Shown piece after piece: positions 36,729 to 42,486 of a stretch of DNA of 42,486 nucleotides. Numbering within the stretch: the stretch's first letter is position 1; every line of letters begins with the position of its first letter. Position numbers and translations under genes: made by a program. The notes under the pieces were generated by a model, which saw only the letters and a program-made list of their open reading frames with translations, had not been told where the DNA came from and searched no databases. This DNA comes from Endozoicomonas arenosclerae (GTDB lineage Bacteria; Pseudomonadota; Gammaproteobacteria; Pseudomonadales; Endozoicomonadaceae), in contig NZ_LASA01000068.1 in assembly GCF_001562015.1 (NCBI RefSeq), forward strand, positions 1 to 42,486, written 5' to 3'.

Positions 36729-37883
36729 TCAGCACTCCGCCCAGTACATGCTTTCTGAAACGGCTTTAATCAAACAACCGATGTCTGCCGGGTAAACCTC
36801 ACCGATATTGCCAATTCTGAAACAGTCAGCATCAGAAACCTTACCGGGGTAGATCACAAAGCCTTTTTCTTTCAGCTGTTCATAGAACCGATGGAAGTCA
36901 TAATCCGGATGTTCGGGAGAATAGAATGAGGTAATAAAAGGTGAATGCAAATCTTCTGATAAAAGACACCGGAAGCCCAGTTCTTTCATGCCCTGAACCA
37001 ACATACTCTGGTTGGTTGAGTAGCGCTCATGACGGGCTGCAATACCACCTTCCTTCTGCAGCTCACTCAGAGCCTGGTGGAAGGCACGAACCGTGTGAGT
37101 AGGGGAAGTGAAACGCCACTTGCCATGATTCTTTTCCATACAATGCCACTGATCATAAAGATCCAGAGACAGAGAACGGGCATGACCCTTACACTGGGAA
37201 AGAATGTTTCTGCGGGCAATCACAAAGCCAAAACCGGGAACGCCCTGAATGCACTTGTTGGCAGAGCTGATCAGAAAATCAATGCCCAGACCGGCAAGGT
37301 CAATGGGAATACCGCCAAAACTGCTCATGGCATCAACAATTAATACACAGTCGTGCTTTTTGACGACAGGCGCCAGAGCCTCAATGGGGTTGAGCATCCC
37401 GGTCGTAGTTTCACAGTGCACTACAGCCACGTGCGTTATCGTTTTATCTTCAAGCAGTAACTGCTCTACCTCAGCTGGAGTTGGAGGATTGATTTCACCA
37501 CAATTCAGAACTGTGTGAGCAATGTTCAGATATTCAGCAATCTGGGCAATACGGGCACCGTAAGCACCATTATTGATCACCAGCAGCTTGCCTTCATCGG
37601 AAATCACAGACCCGATCGTAGCTTCTACAGAAGCAGTCCCACTGCCCTGCATCAAAACGGCGGTGTAATCCTCAGTATCCGAAGCCAGCTTCACCAGCTG
37701 ACTGCGAATCTCTTCCACAACCCCGAGGTTGTAATCATCATCCCAGGTGCACCAGTCACGAAGCATGGCTTCACGGACGCTGCCAGAGGTTGAGAGAGGC
37801 CCCGGGGTCAGCAGGAGATAGGGATTTTCCAGGTTCTTTTCTTTCACAGTGGACACTTTATTTGCTGTAGGTACGGCTTTCAT
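36729..37883 (-). CDS. phnW: 2-Aminoethylphosphonate-pyruvate transaminase
   Basis: PhnW transfers the amino group of AEP to pyruvate, giving phosphonoacetaldehyde and alanine. The 384-residue protein has [20 protein letters not shown] and [10 protein letters not shown] near the N-terminus, D184 (VDAMSSFGG) and the PLP lysine K210 ([12 protein letters not shown]). ATG 37883 follows AGGTGT. It carries a somewhat longer N-terminus than usual (about 20 residues before [12 protein letters not shown]). pbfA begins 4 bases after its stop, so they are one operon. A PhnR-type operator lies 36 bases upstream of its start. Confidence 0.95.
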   Translation of the reverse strand: MKAVPTANKVSTVKEKNLENPYLLLTPGPLSTSGSVREAMLRDWCTWDDDYNLGVVEEIRSQLVKLASDTEDYTAVLMQGSGTASVEATIGSVISDEGKLLVINNGAYGARIAQIAEYLNIAHTVLNCGEINPPTPAEVEQLLLEDKTITHVAVVHCETTTGMLNPIEALAPVVKKHDCVLIVDAMSSFGGIPIDLAGLGIDFLISSANKCIQGVPGFGFVIARRNILSQCKGHARSLSLDLYDQWHCMEKNHGKWRFTSPTHTVRAFHQALSELQKEGGIAARHERYSTNQSMLVQGMKELGFRCLLSEDLHSPFITSFYSPEHPDYDFHRFYEQLKEKGFVIYPGKVSDADCFRIGNIGEVYPADIGCLIKAVSESMYWAEC

Positions 37884-37918
37884 AAGACACCTGTAGAGAG
37901 CAGAAAACGTCTAAAATC

Positions 37919-37930
37919 TGGTCTATACCA
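37919..37930. promoter_or_regulatory. PhnR operator, phnW side
   Basis: TGGTCTATACCA is a near-perfect palindrome and contains the HutC-type core GT-N-TA-N-AC. It lies upstream of the leftward phnW-pbfA operon. Confidence 0.75.
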
Positions 37931-38080
37931 ATTTACACAAAATCATGAAGGGGACACTTTTTTCTGTAAATACCCTGCTGCCATTCTTCATAAAAACTTC
38001 ATATTCCATCCGGAGAATTCCAAACATGATTTTCAGCTTTACAGAGTCGCTCATCTTATTGTCATAAAACCTGTTTAGAA

Positions 38081-38092
38081 TGGTATATACCA
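38081..38092. promoter_or_regulatory. PhnR operator, phnR side
   Basis: TGGTATATACCA is a perfect 12-bp palindrome with the same core, 37 bases before phnR. It suggests autoregulation. Confidence 0.75.
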
Positions 38093-38128
38093 GTTAAGCA
38101 GCAACACACCGCCTAGAGAAAAGTATTG

Positions 38129-38845
38129 ATGGGACAGGGAAAAAATCAGTATCAGATTATTCGTACCGCCCTTAACGAGCAGATAGAAAGTGGCGCACTG
38201 AAGCCTGGCAGCAAGCTCCCTTCGGAGCGACTGTTGAGCGAGAAGTTTGGTACCACACGCATCACCCTGAGAGAGTCACTGTCCTCTCTGGAAGCGGATG
38301 GACTGGTCTACCGTGAAGACCGCAGGGGCTGGTTTGTTTCTCCGGAAAGAGTGACCTATGACCCGACAGTAAATGCCAACTTTCACACCATGGTCACCCG
38401 GCAAGGCAGATTGCCCGACACCCGGATGATTCATGCAGATCTTGTACCGGCCACAGGCCGGGTTCAGAAGTTGCTTCAGCTTCCGGCCCTGACCCCTGTT
38501 TACCGTCTACAGAGACTTCGTTCAGTGGATGGCCGAAATGTTTTATACGTTGAAAATTACATTAACCCTGCCTACTTCCCGGACCTGTTGAAGCACGACC
38601 TTTCACGATCACTGTCTGACGTTTACCAGGAACACTACGAACGCCAGTATGCAAGAGTCAGTTTCAGGATATACCCAGTGGGATTGAATACCGAAGCATC
38701 CTCTCACCTGAAAGTAACAACAGGGAGTTCCGGGCTTCTGGTTGAGCGAACAAATTACGATCAATCTGGCGTACTGATTGACTGTGACTTCGAATATTGG
38801 CGACAGGATGCAGTGGTCATCTCGGCCGATACACGTGTTACCTGA
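38129..38845 (+). CDS. phnR: GntR/HutC-family regulator of the AEP locus (PhnR)
   Basis: This 238-residue protein has an N-terminal GntR winged helix (LKPGSKLPSERLLSEKFGTTRITLRESL) and a C-terminal UTRA effector domain (about 90-235; VYRLQRLRSVDGRNVLYVENYI). HutC-subfamily proteins bind GT-N-TA-N-AC sites, and three such sites are in this locus. The start is ATG 38129; the TTG at 38126 is an alternative. It is divergent from phnW. An AEP-related ligand is likely by context. Confidence 0.9.
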   Translation: MGQGKNQYQIIRTALNEQIESGALKPGSKLPSERLLSEKFGTTRITLRESLSSLEADGLVYREDRRGWFVSPERVTYDPTVNANFHTMVTRQGRLPDTRMIHADLVPATGRVQKLLQLPALTPVYRLQRLRSVDGRNVLYVENYINPAYFPDLLKHDLSRSLSDVYQEHYERQYARVSFRIYPVGLNTEASSHLKVTTGSSGLLVERTNYDQSGVLIDCDFEYWRQDAVVISADTRVT

Positions 38846-38855
38846 ACTATAGGAA

Positions 38856-38884
38856 TCCAGCCAATCTCGTCAAGGCCGGCTGGA
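38856..38884 (+). terminator. Weak hairpin between phnR and phnX-like
   Basis: TCCAGCC (38856-38862) and GGCTGGA (38878-38884) pair around 15 bases. There is no T-tract; partial read-through into the next gene is likely. Confidence 0.35.
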
Positions 38885-38945
38885 CAAACAAAGAATATTG
38901 ATAACGGCTTAACTCTCCGAGCTAACGACAAATCAAGAGGTCGAA

Positions 38946-39614
38946 ATGAGTAACATCAAACTCGCAGTTTTTGATATGGCAGGCACCACAGTCGATGAAG
39001 ACAATGTCGTATATAAAACGGTGAACAGAAGCCTTACTGAAGCGGGCTATGAGTTCACTTTGGAGGACGTACTCGAACACGGTGCAGGCAAGGAAAAACA
39101 TCAAGCCATTAAAGACGTTCTTGCCTCAAAAGGTTTCAACAACGCTGATTCTGAACAGATTTTCCAAGCCTTCAAAAACAATCTGGAGCGTGCCTATTCT
39201 GAGCTGGCGGTCACCACTTTCGAAGGTGTCGAAGAACTCTTGAAAGAGCTACGCAAAAGAGAAATCAAAATTACTTTAAACACCGGTTATAGCTATGAAG
39301 TGGCCACCAAGCTGCTCAGTAAAATGAATTGGCAAGCCGGTTCTCAGTTTGACGTACTGGTGACAGCCGATGACGTTACTAACGGTCGCCCCGCGCCAGA
39401 CATGATATTACTTGCCATGGAAAAAACCGGGATCAGCGCCAGTGCCCAGGTTCTCAAAGCCGGTGACTCTGCAATCGACATCCATGAGGGTAAAAACGCT
39501 CACTGCGGCATCACAGTAGGTGTCACAACCGGTGCCCAGACCCGAGAGCAACTGCTCACTGCAGAACCCACTTTTGTGTTCGATAATTTAGCAGACATCC
39601 TTCAGCATATTTAA
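38946..39614 (+). CDS. phnX: Phosphonatase-like HAD hydrolase, probable phosphonoacetaldehyde hydrolase
   Basis: This 222-residue HAD-superfamily protein has nucleophile D10 in VFDMAGTTVDEDN, motif II T in LNTGYSY, and a late acidic motif (KAGDSAIDIHEG). Canonical PhnX is about 270 residues; this one is shorter and matches the 'phosphonatase-like' subfamily. K49 in GAGKEKHQAI falls where PhnX has its Schiff-base lysine (K53), aligned by eye. It would split phosphonoacetaldehyde to acetaldehyde and phosphate. Since no other candidate is present in the locus, I assign it phnX with caution. Confidence 0.75.
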   Translation: MSNIKLAVFDMAGTTVDEDNVVYKTVNRSLTEAGYEFTLEDVLEHGAGKEKHQAIKDVLASKGFNNADSEQIFQAFKNNLERAYSELAVTTFEGVEELLKELRKREIKITLNTGYSYEVATKLLSKMNWQAGSQFDVLVTADDVTNGRPAPDMILLAMEKTGISASAQVLKAGDSAIDIHEGKNAHCGITVGVTTGAQTREQLLTAEPTFVFDNLADILQHI

Positions 39615-39640
39615 ACCAGCTTCACCCATTTAGATACGGA

Positions 39641-39671
39641 GGAGAAAGGGCTTTACCGTAAACCTTTCTCC
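39641..39671 (+). terminator. Hairpin after phnX-like
   Basis: GGAGAAAGG (39641-39649) pairs with CCTTTCTCC (39663-39671); the loop holds a further TTTAC/GTAAA symmetry. It lies 26 bases past the stop and probably separates phnX from phnS. The downstream T-content is low. Confidence 0.5.
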
Positions 39672-39829
39672 GCTCTTCAAAAGCTGCTTCAACGACGTCC
39701 CTTTCCTGAACTTTTCCATTGCTAAAAAGCAAATTAATAAGCCGTCAAGTTTGACCAGGCAAGATGTCACATAGACGAAAAAGATCTGTAATATTTTAGT
39801 CACCTCTCTCTCGTAGGATTTCGTTATCC

Positions 39830-39849
39830 AATCTGGTCTAAACCAGATT
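39830..39849. promoter_or_regulatory. PhnR operator, phnS side
   Basis: AATCTGGTCTAAACCAGATT: 8-bp perfect arms around CTAA, with TGGTCTAAACCA at the centre. It lies 28 bases before phnS. It is the longest and most symmetrical of the three copies. Confidence 0.75.
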
Positions 39850-39877
39850 TATTATTTGCCTGACTGGAGAGAGCCCC

Positions 39878-40900
39878 ATGAAAAAGCGTCTGACAGCCCT
39901 GGCCCTTGCAGCAACCTCGATTTTCAGTGTCTCATCTTTTGCCGCTTCCCCGGTAGAGCTGACCGTTTACACCGCTTTTGAGTCAGACCTGCTGACCCGT
40001 TACAAAAAAGCCTTTGAACAGGAAAATCCTGATATCCGTATCAAATGGGTTCGGGACTCAACCGGCATCATGACCGCCAAGCTGCTGGCAGAAAAAGCCA
40101 ACAATCGGGCTGATGTCGTATGGGGACTGGCAGGCTCCAGTATGGCCCTGCTTAAGCAGGAAGGTGTGCTTGATAACTATAAGCCTGCCGGTTTGACTGA
40201 GATAAAAGCAGAACTGGTAGACCCTGAAGCCAGTAAAGCCTGGTTTGGTAACCAGGCGTTCTTCAACGTTGTTTGCTACAACGAAGCAGTTGCCAAAGCC
40301 AAGAACCTGCCCAAGCCTGAATCCTGGCAGGATCTGCTGGACCCGGTCTACCGTGGTCAGATTGCCATGCCTAACCCGGCCTCTTCCGGTACCGGCTATA
40401 TGCAGGTTTCTGCCTGGCTGCAAAGCATGGGTGAAGACAAAGGCTGGTCTTACATGGCCAAGCTGAACAATAACATTGCCCAATACACCCATTCCGGTTC
40501 CAAACCCTGTGTACAGGCTGCCATGGGCGAAGTGGCCATTGGTATTTCCCAGGCTATCCGTGGTGCCCAGCTGAAAACCCAGGGCGCACCTCTGGATCTG
40601 ATTCTGCCTGAAGGCGGTATTGGCTGGGACGTTGAATCTGTAGGCCTGGTTGCAGGCACTCCCAAAGCCGCTGCAGCCAAGAAGCTGGTTGACTGGTCAT
40701 TGAGCCAGCAAGCCAACGAACAATATGTTCAGGCTTATGCGGTAGTTGGCCACAAAGATGTCAGCAAAGAAGTCCCTAACTATCCCGACGTGGAAAGCGC
40801 CATGGTGGAAATGGATTTCAATCAAATGGCCAGTGAACGTAAGGCAGTTTTGTCAGAATGGTCCAAGCGTTTCGATCACAAATCAGAGCCCAAATCCTGA
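39878..40900 (+). CDS. phnS: 2-Aminoethylphosphonate ABC transporter substrate-binding protein
   Basis: This 340-residue periplasmic binding protein has a signal peptide at 1-23 (LALAATSIFSVSSFAA), then VELTVYTAFESDLLTRYKKAF and NPASSGTGYMQVSAWLQSMG. The fold is that of the Fbp/PotD-like extracellular solute-binding proteins (PhnS2 type). It captures AEP for the PhnT-PhnU transporter. A PhnR operator sits directly upstream. The ligand is assigned from the locus; ferric iron binders share this fold. Confidence 0.9.
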   Translation: MKKRLTALALAATSIFSVSSFAASPVELTVYTAFESDLLTRYKKAFEQENPDIRIKWVRDSTGIMTAKLLAEKANNRADVVWGLAGSSMALLKQEGVLDNYKPAGLTEIKAELVDPEASKAWFGNQAFFNVVCYNEAVAKAKNLPKPESWQDLLDPVYRGQIAMPNPASSGTGYMQVSAWLQSMGEDKGWSYMAKLNNNIAQYTHSGSKPCVQAAMGEVAIGISQAIRGAQLKTQGAPLDLILPEGGIGWDVESVGLVAGTPKAAAAKKLVDWSLSQQANEQYVQAYAVVGHKDVSKEVPNYPDVESAMVEMDFNQMASERKAVLSEWSKRFDHKSEPKS

Positions 40901-40988
40901 GTCTTTATCACTCTATGCAGTAAATGCCGCTTATATCCTGCGAGATATAAGCGGTCTTTGAGGTTTGGACCTAAAGGAAGTTAATGCC

Positions 40989-42050
40989 ATGCAACCTTTT
41001 CTCACTATCGATAACCTGGGGAAACGCTTTGGCGATTTCACCGCTCTGAAAGAGATTGCCCTGTCCGTCAACAAAGGCGAATTCATCTGTTTTCTTGGTC
41101 CTTCTGGCTGTGGAAAAACCACTCTGCTGAGAATGATTGCCGGACTTGAAGCCTGCCATCAGGGTGAGATCTGGCAAGATGGCGTAAACATTACTCCCCT
41201 GCCACCCGAGCAGAGAGACTTCGGAATTGTTTTCCAGTCTTATGCTCTGTTCCCCAATCTGAGCGTGTCAGAAAACATTGGCTTTGGTCTGAAAAATCAA
41301 GGCAAAAGTCGACGCGAGGTGGCAATGAGTGTGGCTGAATGGCTGGAAATTATTGGCTTGCCTGATTCCGGCCTCAAATTCCCTTCTCAACTCTCTGGTG
41401 GTCAGCAACAGCGTGTAGCACTTGCACGGGCTTTGGCACTCTCACCAGGCTTACTGCTACTGGATGAACCACTCTCTGCCCTGGATGCAAAAGTCAGAAT
41501 TAAACTGAGAGAAACCATCTGCAAGTTACAGAGAAAACTGGGCATCACCACCATTATGGTGACTCATGACCAGGAAGAAGCCATGGTCATGGCTGATCGC
41601 ATTGTGGTGATGAATTACGGCCACATTGAACAGATCGGCACCCCTGAAGAGGTTTATCGAAACCCGGCCTCTCGTTTTGTCGCAGAGTTTGTGGGTGCAA
41701 TGAACTTTCTGGAAGATGATATTAACGACAACAATCAGATGTTTCTGGCCAATCAGCCACTCTCTCTTAAAGTAGCGGACACTGCTGAGCGTAAAGTGAT
41801 TCTGGGTATTCGTCCGGAAGACCTCAGTTTTGGCAAAACCGAATCAGCGTTGCCAGTGAACGTTGAAAGCCTGGAGTTTCAAGGCTCCTTTGTTCGTGCT
41901 GAATGCAGCCCTGTAGGGTGGACCAGCAACCATCCGATCAAGGTCGACGTACCTATCCACCAGCTGGCAGATCTGGAATTAAAGCCAGGCAATCTTAACC
42001 GGTTATCCCTGAGCGAACAGCATATCCATGTCTTTCCAGCAGCGTTGTGA
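40989..42050 (+). CDS. phnT: AEP ABC transporter ATP-binding protein
   Basis: This 353-residue ATPase energises AEP import. It has Walker A GPSGCGKTT, the LSGGQQQRVALARAL signature, Walker B LLLLDEPLSALD, the switch His in MVTHDQEEAM, and a C-terminal TOBE-like domain (about 240-350). The start is ATG 40989 with AAAGGAAG upstream; the longer frame from 40965 is not needed. It lies 88 bases after phnS and 12 before phnU. Confidence 0.95.
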   Translation: MQPFLTIDNLGKRFGDFTALKEIALSVNKGEFICFLGPSGCGKTTLLRMIAGLEACHQGEIWQDGVNITPLPPEQRDFGIVFQSYALFPNLSVSENIGFGLKNQGKSRREVAMSVAEWLEIIGLPDSGLKFPSQLSGGQQQRVALARALALSPGLLLLDEPLSALDAKVRIKLRETICKLQRKLGITTIMVTHDQEEAMVMADRIVVMNYGHIEQIGTPEEVYRNPASRFVAEFVGAMNFLEDDINDNNQMFLANQPLSLKVADTAERKVILGIRPEDLSFGKTESALPVNVESLEFQGSFVRAECSPVGWTSNHPIKVDVPIHQLADLELKPGNLNRLSLSEQHIHVFPAAL

Positions 42051-42062
42051 GCCAGTACTGAT

Positions 42063-42486
42063 ATGAGTATCTCTACCCACACACAGGTGGACACAAGTGC
42101 CCCTGTAATGAGCCGAAAGCCGGTACTGCCAGTCATCAACAAGGACCGATGGATTCTGGGTCTGGTGGTCACAACAGTGGCGTTGTATCTGATCATCTCG
42201 TTGCTTCTGCCCCTGCTTTCCATGCTGGCAAGAAGTGTTCAGGACAGTGATGGTGCTTTCGTTGGTCTCAGTTACTTCTACGAGTATCTTGGTAATCCGG
42301 CATTGAGCCAATCCATTGGAAACACTCTAAAAACCGGAACCATTGTCACGACGATTGTCGTTAGTATTGCCTTTCTGTTTTCTTATGGACTTACTCGTAC
42401 CCGCATGCCTTTCAAACCTGTCTTCAAGGTCTTGGGTATGCTGCCTATTCTGGCCCCTTCCCTGCTGCCAGCCATCAGTATGATTT
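42063..42486 (+). CDS. phnU: AEP ABC transporter permease, N-terminal part (cut by window end)
   Basis: An ATG at 42063 opens a frame of 141 codons that runs off the window. After a polar N-terminus, residues 28-60 give a first helix (WILGLVVTTVALYLIISLLL), then a periplasmic loop with SVQDSDGAFVGLSYFYEYLG. LSQSIGNTLKTG and two more helices follow, ending LGMLPILAPSLLPAISM. This resembles the fused PhnU2-type AEP permease. The EAA loops lie beyond the window, so whether it is a fused or single permease is open. Confidence 0.85.
   Translation, partial: MSISTHTQVDTSAPVMSRKPVLPVINKDRWILGLVVTTVALYLIISLLLPLLSMLARSVQDSDGAFVGLSYFYEYLGNPALSQSIGNTLKTGTIVTTIVVSIAFLFSYGLTRTRMPFKPVFKVLGMLPILAPSLLPAISMI

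Overview
The window reads as a chromosomal segment of a marine gammaproteobacterium. The gene set (selD, glpK, a RegB/RegA pair, SutA-like, YjbQ, Amt, GlnK, UbiK, YifB) and protein similarities resemble the Oceanospirillales/Endozoicomonas group. That placement is inference from remembered families, not from a search. I found no rRNA, tRNA, CRISPR array or prophage block.

Left part (1-5.1 kb): the tail of an IS200/IS605 Y1 transposase and its end hairpin lie against the 3' end of a LysE-type exporter, which has lost its native C-terminus. The exporter is the last gene of a leftward alaX-phzF-lysE operon whose stop and start codons overlap. A divergent MocR-type regulator follows, with two near-identical palindromes in the shared promoter region, then a DUF2878-like membrane protein and an orphan ORF.

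Middle-left (5.4-15.2 kb): a stand-alone secreted protein resembling the I9 propeptide precedes a secreted subtilisin with PPC and P domains. Then come selD, a small SutA-like RNA polymerase-binding protein, YjbQ, a secreted HExxH protein, a parDE-type toxin-antitoxin pair, glpK (leftward) and a RegB/RegA-like redox two-component system.

Middle (15.2-26.4 kb): a REP-like inverted repeat, a PepSY transmembrane protein divergent from a membrane-anchored AraC regulator, a pair made of an unknown exported protein and a C-terminally anchored sulfatase, a LysR/pirin divergent pair, a class I glutamine amidotransferase, and a BCCT transporter with a TauD-type dioxygenase.

Right-middle (26.6-35.3 kb): glnK-amt (leftward) sits behind a sigma-54 promoter with two NtrC-like sites. 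Next are ubiK, a secreted isochorismatase-fold protein, two small exported proteins (one with an 11-residue charged repeat), yifB, a beta-CASP metallo-beta-lactamase, and a periplasmic AhpC-type peroxiredoxin lacking the usual resolving cysteine.

Right end (35.3-42.5 kb): a 2-aminoethylphosphonate (AEP) locus: pbfA-phnW leftward; phnR, a short phosphonatase-like phnX, and phnS-phnT-phnU (cut by the window end) rightward. Three matching HutC-type operators mark the phnW, phnR and phnS promoters. PhnW converts AEP to phosphonoacetaldehyde, PbfA brings hydroxylated AEP to the same aldehyde, and the HAD hydrolase would cleave its C-P bond. The most striking observation is that pbfA is put out of frame by a third copy of a 7-bp tandem repeat, and removing one copy restores a continuous protein. 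This is either a recent mutation or a slippage switch.
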